Assembly (NCBI RefSeq): GCF_013390595.1 | Contig: NZ_JACAWV010000006.1 | Coordinates: 1 to 64,000 of the forward strand | DNA from: Rhizobium sp. RM | GTDB taxonomy: Bacteria; Pseudomonadota; Alphaproteobacteria; Rhizobiales; Rhizobiaceae | Direction: 5' to 3' | Length of the DNA stretch: 64,000 nt | The notes under the pieces: generated by a model | Told to the model about the DNA's origin: nothing | Database searches by the model: none | The model's input: only the letters and a program-made list of their open reading frames with translations | In this document: piece after piece, positions 56,968 through 64,000 of the stretch | Layout: each line of letters begins with the position of its first letter | How positions within the stretch are numbered: position 1 is the stretch's first letter | Translations under genes and position numbers: made by a program

Positions 56968-56993
56968 AAACAGGCCGGAAAACCGGCCTGTTT
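56968..56993. terminator. Bidirectional terminator between the UxuB-like gene and dppF
   Basis: An 11-base perfect stem AAACAGGCCGG/CCGGCCTGTTT (56968-56978 with 56983-56993, loop AAAA) is preceded by further A bases. It lies between converging genes, 27 bases after one stop and 22 before the other. Confidence 0.8.
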
Positions 56994-57014
56994 CGTCTTT
57001 GCCAAAACAAATGC

Positions 57015-57860
57015 TTAGGCTGTAGCGGCAATGCGTGCGGCCTTGCGGCGCTCGACGCGAGCGCGAATGGCATCGACATCCGTGATCGGAGTCGCCGCAA
57101 AAAGCTGGCGTGTATAGGGATGCTTCGGATCTGCGAACAGTTCCTCTCGCGTGCCCTGCTCTACCGCGACACCCTTTGAGATCACCATCACGTCATCAGC
57201 AATGTAACGCACCACGGAAAGATCGTGGCTGACGAAAACGTAGGTCAACTCAAACTCTTCCTGAAGATCGGCCAACAGGTTCAGAACCTGCGCCTGAACC
57301 GATAGGTCCAACGCAGAAACCGGCTCGTCCAGAACCAGCAGCGTCGGGTTCAGCATCAGCGCGCGTGCGATGGCGATACGCTGGCGCTGACCGCCCGAGA
57401 ACATGTGCGGATAACGGTTGAAGTGCTCCGGGCCAAGACCAACCTTGACCAGCATGGCTTCTGCCCGTTCGCGACGCTCGGCGGCTGGGACGGACGTATT
57501 GATCACCAGCGGCTCCATCAACACATCGCCAACCTTCTGGCGCGGATTGAGGCTACCGTAAGGGTTCTGGAACACCATCTGCACCTTGGAGCGCATATCG
57601 GGACCAGGACGACGCTTGGCGATATCAACCGCCTGCCCTTCGATCTTCAGCTCACCGCCCGATGCCGGGTCAATGAGCGCAATGATGCGCGCAAGCGTGG
57701 ATTTTCCCGAACCGGATTCACCGACGATGGCCAGCGTTTTGCCACGTTCAACGGCAAAATCGATGCCTTTCAGCGCTTGCACCATCTTGGAACCGCCGAA
57801 CATGCCACCCGGAACGTGGTAATCGCGGGTAATCCCCTTACCTTCGACGACAACACTCAT
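57015..57860 (-). CDS. dppF: Peptide ABC transporter ATP-binding protein DppF
   Basis: The 281-residue ATPase has Walker [10 protein letters not shown] (about 47-55), signature FSGGQRQR and Walker B LVLDEPVSALD, with the dipeptide/oligopeptide family C terminus (HPYTRQLFAATP). It begins [16 protein letters not shown] at 57860 and its start overlaps the dppD stop (ATGA). It partners DppD to power DppB/DppC. Oligopeptide, nickel or delta-aminolevulinate cargo are alternatives to dipeptides. Confidence 0.9.
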   Translation of the reverse strand: MSVVVEGKGITRDYHVPGGMFGGSKMVQALKGIDFAVERGKTLAIVGESGSGKSTLARIIALIDPASGGELKIEGQAVDIAKRRPGPDMRSKVQMVFQNPYGSLNPRQKVGDVLMEPLVINTSVPAAERRERAEAMLVKVGLGPEHFNRYPHMFSGGQRQRIAIARALMLNPTLLVLDEPVSALDLSVQAQVLNLLADLQEEFELTYVFVSHDLSVVRYIADDVMVISKGVAVEQGTREELFADPKHPYTRQLFAATPITDVDAIRARVERRKAARIAATA

Positions 57861-58696
57861 TGTACGCCCTCCTTGCCGAAGAAGTCTGATACCGTCGGCA
57901 AACGGTCACCGGTTGCATTTTCCGGCAGCGCGGCAAGCAGCGCCTTGGTGTAAGGATGCTGCGGTGCTTCGAACAGGCTCAGAACATCCGCTTCTTCCAT
58001 TTTGCGACCCTTGTATTGGACCACGACACGGTCAGCCGTTTCTGCAACGACGCCCATGTCATGGGTAATCAGGATCAGCGCCATGCCGTATTCTTCCTGA
58101 AGCTTCATCAAGAGATCGAGGATCTGCTTCTGGATCGTCACGTCGAGTGCCGTGGTCGGCTCATCGGCGATGAGCAGGCGTGGTTTCGAGGCGATGGCGA
58201 TGGCGATCATGACGCGCTGGCACTGACCGCCAGACATCTGGTGCGGATAGGCCTTGAGCTTGGTTTCCGGGTCAGGAATACCAACCGCCTTAAACAGTTC
58301 CAGAGCACGGGCGCGTGCCGCAGAACCGCTCATGCCGAGGTTGAGGCGAAGCACCTCCTCGATCTGGAAACCGACCGTGAAAGAAGGATTGAGCGAGGCA
58401 ATCGGCTCCTGGAAGATCATTGTGATCTCCCGGCCGATCAGCTTGCGGCGCTCCTGCGGCGACAGGGCCAGAAGGTTCTTGCCGTCGAAAGTCATTTCGT
58501 CGGCAGTAATCATCGCCGTATCGGGCAGCAGGCCCATGACGGCCAGCATCGACACCGATTTGCCCGAACCGGATTCACCGACGATCGCCAGCACTTCGTG
58601 CTTGTCGACCGAGACGTCAATGCCGTCAACGGCAGTAAAAGAACCGGTCGCGGTGGCGAACTTGACCGTGAGGTTTTTGATTTTCAGCAGGCTCAT
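57857..58696 (-). CDS. dppD: Peptide ABC transporter ATP-binding protein DppD
   Basis: The 279-residue ATPase has Walker [10 protein letters not shown] (about 40-48) and Walker [13 protein letters not shown]. Its signature reads MSGGQCQR, with cysteine in place of the usual Arg/Met. The last residues [12 protein letters not shown] are typical of the family. Its stop overlaps the dppF start, and a three-base gap separates it from dppC. Cargo is shared with the rest of the operon. Confidence 0.9.
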   Translation of the reverse strand: MSLLKIKNLTVKFATATGSFTAVDGIDVSVDKHEVLAIVGESGSGKSVSMLAVMGLLPDTAMITADEMTFDGKNLLALSPQERRKLIGREITMIFQEPIASLNPSFTVGFQIEEVLRLNLGMSGSAARARALELFKAVGIPDPETKLKAYPHQMSGGQCQRVMIAIAIASKPRLLIADEPTTALDVTIQKQILDLLMKLQEEYGMALILITHDMGVVAETADRVVVQYKGRKMEEADVLSLFEAPQHPYTKALLAALPENATGDRLPTVSDFFGKEGVQ

Positions 58697-58699
58697 TCG

Positions 58700-59614
58700 T
58701 TAGCTCCGCTTCAATTTCGGGTCGAGCGCATCACGCAGCCCGTCGCCCATGAGGTTGATCGCGAGCACGGAAATCAGGATCGCGAGACCGGGAAGGGTTA
58801 CAACCCACCATGCGCGCAGAATGAATTCACGCGCTTCGGCAAGCATCGTGCCCCATTCGGACGAAGGCGGCTGCGCACCCATGCCAAGGAAGCCGAGCGC
58901 CGCCGCATCCAGAACCGCCGACGAGAAAGACAGCGTTGCCTGAACGATCAAGGGCGCGAGGCAGTTCGGCAAGATGGTCTTGAACATCAGACGCATATTG
59001 CCGGCACCAGCCACACGTGCCGCTGTGACATATTCACGACGAAGCTCGCTCATCACCGCCGCGCGTGTCAGACGCGCAAAGTGCGGCTGGTAGACGATGG
59101 CGATGGCAATCATTGCGTTGGTGAGGCCTGGCCCGAGGATCGCAACCAGAACCAGCGCCAGAAGCAGCGACGGGAACGCCAGGATGACGTCCATGACGCG
59201 CATGATAACGGCATCCACCCAACCACCGAAGAAACCGGCGATAAGACCAATGACAATACCGCCCACCAGCGCGATGGAAACAACGACGATACCAATGAAC
59301 AGCGAATATTGCGCGCCGTAGATCAGGCGCGAAAGCATGTCGCGGCCAACTGCATCTGTTCCGAAGAAGAAGCCGGCGCGACCGCCTTCCTGCCAGAATG
59401 GCGGGATCAGAAGCGCATCGCGGTACTGTTGGGTCGGATCATGCGGTGCAAGCAGCGGTGCAAAAACCGCAACCAGCACCAAAAGGATGAACACGGCAAG
59501 GCCGATGACGGCGCCGCGGTTCTGGCGGAAATAGAACCAGAAATCGGCGATCATCCGGCGGCGAATGGCGGCGTCAGAAAGCTTGACGCCCTGGGTCGTG
59601 GTCACATTGCTCAT
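58700..59614 (-). CDS. dppC: Peptide ABC transporter permease DppC
   Basis: The 304-residue inner-membrane permease has about six transmembrane helices, the OppC_N segment after the start and the EAA loop ARVAGAGNMRLMFKTILPNCLAP. I use the ATG at 59614, which overlaps the dppB stop (ATGA), and the family N terminus starts there. Longer frames upstream are inside dppB. Confidence 0.9.
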   Translation of the reverse strand: MSNVTTTQGVKLSDAAIRRRMIADFWFYFRQNRGAVIGLAVFILLVLVAVFAPLLAPHDPTQQYRDALLIPPFWQEGGRAGFFFGTDAVGRDMLSRLIYGAQYSLFIGIVVVSIALVGGIVIGLIAGFFGGWVDAVIMRVMDVILAFPSLLLALVLVAILGPGLTNAMIAIAIVYQPHFARLTRAAVMSELRREYVTAARVAGAGNMRLMFKTILPNCLAPLIVQATLSFSSAVLDAAALGFLGMGAQPPSSEWGTMLAEAREFILRAWWVVTLPGLAILISVLAINLMGDGLRDALDPKLKRS

Positions 59615-60618
59615 TTGTGACGGATCCTTGGATTGATGAGGCCATAGGTCAGATCGACGAGCAGGTTGACGACCATTACCATACCCGCAATCAGAAGCAG
59701 GCCGCTCTGCACCACCGGATAGTCGCGGCGCGAGATGGAATCGATCATCCACTTGCCGATACCCGGCCAGGAGAAGATGGTTTCGGTCAGAATGGCACCC
59801 GCCATCAGCACGCCAATCTGCAGGCCGATGGTGGTGATGACCGGGATCATGGCATTGCGTAATGCGTGAATGCCGACGACGCGTGCAGGCGACATGCCCT
59901 TGGCACGAGCCGTGCGGACGTAGTCTTCACCCATCACTTCCAGCATTGCCGAACGCGTCTGGCGCGCAATGACCGCAAGCGGGATCGTGGCAAGCACGAC
60001 CGATGGCAGGATCAGGTGCGACAACGCCGAGATAAAGGCGCCTTTCTGCCCGGAAATCAGACTGTCGATCAGCATGAAGCCGGTGACAGACGGGAAGAAA
60101 TACATCAGCGAGATGCGTCCTGACACCGGCGTCCACTGAAGAATACCGGAGAACATGATGATGAGCAGAAGCCCCCACCAGAAGATAGGCATCGAAAAGC
60201 CGACCAAAGCCGTCGTCATGGAGATCTGGTCGAACCAGGAACCGCGACGGATTGCAGCGAGAACGCCGACAGGAACGCCGATTGCGGTTGCGATGATGAT
60301 GGCGACGAGGCCAAGCTCGACCGTCGCAGGAAACAGCGACAGGAACTCGGTCAGAACGGGTTTCTTCGTGACAAGCGAATTACCAAGATCGCCCTGCAGG
60401 AGACGCCCTAGAAACTGAAGGTACTGTTGCCAGACAGGCTGGCTGAAGCCGAGCTGTTCGGCAAGCTGTGCATGCCGTTCGGGCGTAATACCACGCTCGC
60501 CTGCCATCAGCAGCACGGGATCGCCCGGCAGCACGCGCACGAAGGCGAAAGCGACAATGGTAATCCCGAGGAACGTCGGAACGAGATAGAGAAGTTTGCC
60601 GAGAATGAACCGGATCAT
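59611..60618 (-). CDS. dppB: Peptide ABC transporter permease DppB
   Basis: The 335-residue permease has the DppB N terminus MIRFILGKLLYLVPTFLGI, six helices, and the coupling segment YVRTARAKGMSPARVVG. It is separated from dppA by a 63-base gap with a strong hairpin at 60636-60668, and overlaps dppC by ATGA. Confidence 0.92.
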   Translation of the reverse strand: MIRFILGKLLYLVPTFLGITIVAFAFVRVLPGDPVLLMAGERGITPERHAQLAEQLGFSQPVWQQYLQFLGRLLQGDLGNSLVTKKPVLTEFLSLFPATVELGLVAIIIATAIGVPVGVLAAIRRGSWFDQISMTTALVGFSMPIFWWGLLLIIMFSGILQWTPVSGRISLMYFFPSVTGFMLIDSLISGQKGAFISALSHLILPSVVLATIPLAVIARQTRSAMLEVMGEDYVRTARAKGMSPARVVGIHALRNAMIPVITTIGLQIGVLMAGAILTETIFSWPGIGKWMIDSISRRDYPVVQSGLLLIAGMVMVVNLLVDLTYGLINPRIRHK

Positions 60619-60635
60619 GGTCTTTTTCCTGAAAA

Positions 60636-60668
60636 GACGCGCGGAAGAACATGGTTCTCCCGCGCGTC
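60636..60668 (-). terminator. Strong hairpin between dppA and dppB (partial terminator or mRNA stabiliser)
   Basis: GACGCGCGG (60636-60644) pairs with CCGCGCGTC (60660-60668), and inside this AGAAC pairs with GTTCT around ATG, giving a nearly continuous 15-position stem with one mismatch. On the minus strand it is followed by TTTTCAGG. Binding-protein genes of this family often have such an element, which lets dppA mRNA outnumber the permease mRNA. Confidence 0.6.
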
Positions 60669-60681
60669 CTGTTGTTTGGGA

Positions 60682-62286
60682 TTACTCCGTGATGTCAACG
60701 GTGTCGAAAACGAAGTCGCCAAGCGGGCTCATCTGGAAGCCCGTTACGTTCTTGCGCATCGGCACGTACTGAGTGGAGTGGTCGAGGGTTGCCCAAGGAG
60801 CCTGGTCCTTGAAGACGACCTGCGCCTGCTCATAGAGCTTCGTACGTTCAGCAACGTCGCTCGTCTGCTTTGCCTTGGTCAGGAGATCGGAGAACTCTTT
60901 GTTGCACCAGAAAGCGCGGTTTGCACCGCCCGGCTGAGCCGAAGCGCAAGACAGCAGAACGCTGAGGAAGTTGTCCGGGTCACCATTGTCGCCCGTCCAG
61001 CCGAGGATGACGGCGCCGTCACGGCCCGGTTCCATCGACTTCTTCAGGTATTCGCCCCACTCGTAGGAAACGATCTCGACCTTGACGCCAACCTTGGCGA
61101 AGTCCGACTGCAGAAGCTCGGCGGTACGACGGGCGTTCGGCATGTAAGGACGCTGTACCGGCATCGCCCAGATCTTCATCGACAGATCCTTGACGCCTGC
61201 TTCCTCGAGAAGCTTCTTGGAGGCTTCCGGATCGTATGCGTCGTCCTTGATGCTGTCGTTGTACGACCACATTGTCGGCGGGATCGGGTTCTTTGCGACC
61301 TGACCATTGCCCTGGAACACGGCGTCAATGATCGCCTGCTTGTTCATGGCCATGTTGAGGGCCTTACGAACCTTCGGATCATCGAACGGCTTAACCGTGG
61401 TGTTGTAGGCAAGGTAACCAACGTTAAGGCCGGACTGCTCGTCAAGCTTCAGGTTGGTATCGGCGCGGATGGCGTCGAGGTCAGCCGGTGCCGGGTAAGG
61501 CATCAGATGGCATTCGCCAGCCTTAAGCTTCTGAAGACGAACGGCAGCGTCCGGCGTGATTGCGAAGATCAGGTCGTCGATCTTCGGTGCGGTGCCCCAA
61601 TAGTCGGCGTTCTTCTGGTAGCGGATAACCGCGTCCTTCTGGTAAGCGACGAACTTGAACGGACCCGTGCCGATCGGCGAGTTGTTGAAGTCTTCCTTCG
61701 TGCCGGCCTTGTCGAGCGTATCGGCATATTCCTTCGAGACGATCGAAGCGAAAGGCATGGCGATGTTCGCAAGGAACGGAGCTTCCGGGTGCTTCAGGAC
61801 GAACTTGACGGTGTAGTCGTCGACCTTGGTCACTTCCTTGATCAGCGACGGCATTTCCATCGAGGAATAATACTCGTAGGTGATGCCGGCGATGTACTGA
61901 TGCCACGGGTTCTTGTCGTTGCCCTGGCGGTCATAGCTGAAGATCACGTCATCAGCGTTGAAGTCGCGGCTCGGCGTGAACTTGTCGTTGGAATGCCACT
62001 TCACGCCCTTGCGCAGGTGGAAGGTGTATTCCAGGCCGTCAGCGGAAACTTCCCACTTTTCAGCAAGTGCAGGCTCGATTTCGGTCGTGCCCTTCTTGAA
62101 TTCAACAAGACGGTTGAAGACCGGGTGCGCCGACGCATCGAAGGTGCCGCCGCCAGTGTAAGGCGCCGGATCGAAGCCCTCGGGCGAAGCCTCGGAGCAA
62201 TAAACGAAGGTTTTCGCCATGGCGGGCATGGCGGAAGTGATCGCAATCGCAGAAGCGATCAGCAAACTGCGGGTCAGCGTTTTCAT
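60682..62286 (-). CDS. dppA: Periplasmic dipeptide-binding protein DppA
   Basis: The 534-residue SBP_bac_5 protein has a signal peptide (1-24, ending AMA) followed by [20 protein letters not shown], and the family blocks [13 protein letters not shown] and [11 protein letters not shown]. It delivers peptides to DppBCDF; heme or delta-aminolevulinate binding is known in relatives. GGAAAGG precedes the ATG at 62286. It is the first gene of the transporter run and lies 118 bases downstream of the Xaa-Pro peptidase. Confidence 0.92.
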   Translation of the reverse strand: MKTLTRSLLIASAIAITSAMPAMAKTFVYCSEASPEGFDPAPYTGGGTFDASAHPVFNRLVEFKKGTTEIEPALAEKWEVSADGLEYTFHLRKGVKWHSNDKFTPSRDFNADDVIFSYDRQGNDKNPWHQYIAGITYEYYSSMEMPSLIKEVTKVDDYTVKFVLKHPEAPFLANIAMPFASIVSKEYADTLDKAGTKEDFNNSPIGTGPFKFVAYQKDAVIRYQKNADYWGTAPKIDDLIFAITPDAAVRLQKLKAGECHLMPYPAPADLDAIRADTNLKLDEQSGLNVGYLAYNTTVKPFDDPKVRKALNMAMNKQAIIDAVFQGNGQVAKNPIPPTMWSYNDSIKDDAYDPEASKKLLEEAGVKDLSMKIWAMPVQRPYMPNARRTAELLQSDFAKVGVKVEIVSYEWGEYLKKSMEPGRDGAVILGWTGDNGDPDNFLSVLLSCASAQPGGANRAFWCNKEFSDLLTKAKQTSDVAERTKLYEQAQVVFKDQAPWATLDHSTQYVPMRKNVTGFQMSPLGDFVFDTVDITE

Positions 62287-62323
62287 CTGGTGGTCCTTTC
62301 CCTCTTTATCTGAGTCCTGTTTC

Positions 62324-62345
62324 GGCCCGTTGACGGGCCTTTTTG
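62324..62345 (+). terminator. Terminator-like hairpin between the peptidase gene and dppA, oriented plus
   Basis: GGCCCG (62324-62329) pairs with CGGGCC (62334-62339) around TTGA and is followed by TTTTTG on the plus strand. All genes around it run minus, so it may limit antisense transcription or act as a weak hairpin in the dppA leader. Confidence 0.4.
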
Positions 62346-62404
62346 CCTGGTCAGCGACAACACGTGATGCGCGTTGCCGATCGGACTTATTGCCTCCCGA
62401 CCAA

Positions 62405-63592
62405 TTACCTTGCGTCCGGCTGAAAGAGCCGATCGAGGTTCGTTTCCGGAGTGCAGAACCACCGTGGCCCGGCCTCCGTCATATATGCGATATCTTCGAG
62501 GCGGACACCGCACTCCCCATAAACGCACAGCATCGGCTCAATGGAGAAGCACATGCCAGGTTCAAGCGGCGTCTCATTGCCTGCAACGATATATGGTTCT
62601 TCGTGAATATCCAGTCCAAGTCCGTGCCCGGTGCGATGGGGCAGTCCTGGAACGGTGTAACCGGGGCCAAAGCCCGCATCCGTCAGCGACTGACGCGCAG
62701 CCGCATCCACCTGCGAACAGGCAAAACCATTTTTTGCTGCAGCAAAAGCCGCAGCCTGCGCATCGCGTTCGGCGTTCCAGATGAAACGCTGGCGGCCGGT
62801 GGCCTGACCGAAGACATATGTGCGTGTGATATCAGAGCGATAGCCGTGCAGTATTCCGCCGAGATCGACCAGAACCATATCGCCGTCATTCAGCGTCTGG
62901 GCATAAGGAACACCGTGCGGATAGGCAGTCGCCTCACCAAACTGAACAGCAACGAAAAGCGGCTTGAGGCCAAGCGCGATGTGGGCAGCATTAACGAAGT
63001 CAGCGACTTCGGTGGTTGAAACACCGGCGCGCAGGTTCTCAAAAACGGCCTTTTGCACGCCGTAGCTGGCGTCCATCGCGGTCTGGATGATGGCGATTTC
63101 CGCTGCAGACTTGATCTGCCGCTGCCTGACGATCATCGGCTGGGCTGAAATCACACGCCCTTCCAGGCGCTGCATCAAGGCAGAAGCAAAAACGAAGGGT
63201 GTTGCCGGATCGATTGCGAGGAAGCTTCCGGGACAAACCAAAGCCTGAAAGCGGTCTGCCATCAGGTCGAACGGGCTCTCGTCTTCTTCCCATACGGCAA
63301 CGTTACCCGGAATACGGATCAGCGTCTGCAGCTTGGGCTCTTCGAAAGTCGGGCTGACGTAGATCAATTCACCGTCAGCCGGCACCAGAGCGCCATGGAT
63401 TCGTTCAGACAATCCGAGCGACAGGCCAGTGTAATAGGTCAACGATGACGAAGCATCGAGCCAAACGGCCTTAACGTTGTTCTGGATCATTTGCATTTGC
63501 AGATTGCGGACGCGCAATCTCAATTCGTCTTCAGCGATCGGCGCTACCGCGACCGGCTGAAAGCGCTTAAGCGCTTCTATAAAGTCTGCCAT
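62405..63592 (-). CDS. M24 family Xaa-Pro peptidase
   Basis: These pita-bread metallopeptidases cleave N-terminal residues before proline, or Xaa-Pro dipeptides. The 395-residue protein has a creatinase-like N-terminal domain (about 1-165) and the catalytic domain with the metal ligands visible: Asp in LVDLGG, Asp in RSDITRTY, His in [15 protein letters not shown], Glu in FSIEPML and Glu in VRLEDI. The ATG at 63592 follows GGGGAGAG. It precedes dppA on the same strand, which suggests that imported peptides are degraded by it. Confidence 0.9.
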   Translation of the reverse strand: MADFIEALKRFQPVAVAPIAEDELRLRVRNLQMQMIQNNVKAVWLDASSSLTYYTGLSLGLSERIHGALVPADGELIYVSPTFEEPKLQTLIRIPGNVAVWEEDESPFDLMADRFQALVCPGSFLAIDPATPFVFASALMQRLEGRVISAQPMIVRQRQIKSAAEIAIIQTAMDASYGVQKAVFENLRAGVSTTEVADFVNAAHIALGLKPLFVAVQFGEATAYPHGVPYAQTLNDGDMVLVDLGGILHGYRSDITRTYVFGQATGRQRFIWNAERDAQAAAFAAAKNGFACSQVDAAARQSLTDAGFGPGYTVPGLPHRTGHGLGLDIHEEPYIVAGNETPLEPGMCFSIEPMLCVYGECGVRLEDIAYMTEAGPRWFCTPETNLDRLFQPDAR

Positions 63593-64000
63593 TCTCTCCC
63601 CGTCGCTTTTGGGCACACAAGCACCAACGTGCCGGTAACCTCCCAAGCGTTCTTTTGCACATGCATAACACACGCAATTGGCGAGGCAATGGGCCGGGAA
63701 CACGGCCGGCCACAAAACTGTGCATATTTATCTAGACATAACGAAAACGTGATCGCCAGACTTCAATCCAAATGAAAGCTCGCCTTGACGACACGACAAA
63801 AATCTCATCGCCAGCCGGCGCACTACCGAAGCCGGCAGGGACAGAGTGGCTGGAGCAACCACGACAGCAAAGAGCCGGATGACTTGAGATCGCCATCCGA
63901 GCCGTGTCCAAACGAGAATTTTGGAAAGCCCTAAAAAGGAAAAAGCCTGCCGCGGGAGGAGGTGCGGCAGGCTTCAAACTTGATCGACGATTGGGAGGAG
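63593..64000. other. Right-edge intergenic region
   Basis: This 408-base stretch has no convincing gene; the open frames in it are short and unlike any family. It contains the leader of the peptidase gene on the left and a terminator at 63943-63974. The last bases GGGAGGAG could be a ribosome site, but its gene would lie beyond the edge. Confidence 0.4.
63940..63974 (-). terminator. Intrinsic terminator of a minus-strand gene beyond the right edge
   Basis: AAGCCTGCCGC (63943-63953) pairs perfectly with GCGGCAGGCTT (63964-63974). On the minus strand the stem is followed by a run of T (the A-rich stretch before 63943), so it terminates a transcript arriving from outside the window. Confidence 0.7.

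Noticed and set aside
63732..63977. An 81-codon minus-strand ORF at the right edge
   Set aside because: It begins inside the terminator hairpin at 63943-63974 and has no ribosome site or family match.

Overview
The window looks like a Rhizobiaceae (alphaproteobacterial) chromosome or chromid, most probably Agrobacterium or a close Rhizobium relative. This is inferred from gene content, not from a database search. The pointers are a PhyR/NepR/EcfG general stress response locus with HWE-family kinases, a carboxy(nor)spermidine polyamine pathway, a DUF4167 protein, an Lrp-regulated single-chain PutA, an ugd-lpsL pair, and a bdhA/acetoacetyl-CoA ligase pair. I saw no rRNA, tRNA, transposase, integrase or CRISPR array. 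Housekeeping genes (clpB, prfA, prmC, lysC) sit beside many catabolic and transport cassettes.

Layout. 1-2.4 kb: a gene tail and an M23 peptidase. 2.5-12.3 kb: minus-strand core genes clpB, DUF4167, prmC, prfA, ptsP and lysC. 12.7-14.6 kb: a DEAD-box helicase. 14.7-17.1 kb: the two-gene carboxy(nor)spermidine route. 17.4-18.2 kb: an ElaB/YqjD-like protein and a small membrane protein. 18.4-19.4 kb: galE. 19.5-25.0 kb: the general stress response (GSR) island. 25.0-29.4 kb: putR and putA. 29.4-33.2 kb: an ssu-type sulfonate ABC transporter and a LysR regulator. 33.2-35.8 kb: a hydrolase, a glutathionyl-hydroquinone-reductase-like protein and an EamA transporter. 36.3-38.6 kb: UDP-galacturonate synthesis. 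38.7-41.0 kb: PQQ glucose dehydrogenase. 41.1-51.0 kb: a nine-gene minus-strand run (branched-chain-type ABC transporter, GMC oxidoreductase, 3-hydroxyisobutyrate dehydrogenase, acetoacetyl-CoA ligase, 3-hydroxybutyrate dehydrogenase) opposite a LysR gene. 52.3-56.9 kb: a luciferase-like oxidoreductase, an enolase-superfamily enzyme, a GntR regulator and a fructuronate-reductase-like enzyme. 57.0-63.6 kb: a dpp-type peptide ABC transporter and an M24 Xaa-Pro peptidase.

Most interesting region. In the GSR island I found, by eye, repeated exact matches to the alphaproteobacterial EcfG promoter GGAAC-N16/17-CGTT. They lie in front of phyR, a cytoplasmic HWE kinase and a PRC-barrel protein. One more stands in front of a 125-base gap that encodes no protein but folds into two hairpins with C-rich loops and an intrinsic terminator. 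That gap is a strong candidate for a stress-induced small RNA, similar in layout to Caulobacter GsrN. Two further matches sit outside the island, before the ElaB/YqjD-like gene and directly before the PQQ glucose dehydrogenase gene. A 9-base motif with two allowed spacings is expected about once by chance in 64 kb on both strands, so six correctly oriented intergenic copies are unlikely to be noise.

Two other non-coding gaps (6458-6562 and 12500-12587) contain nested inverted repeats that could form multi-branched RNAs.
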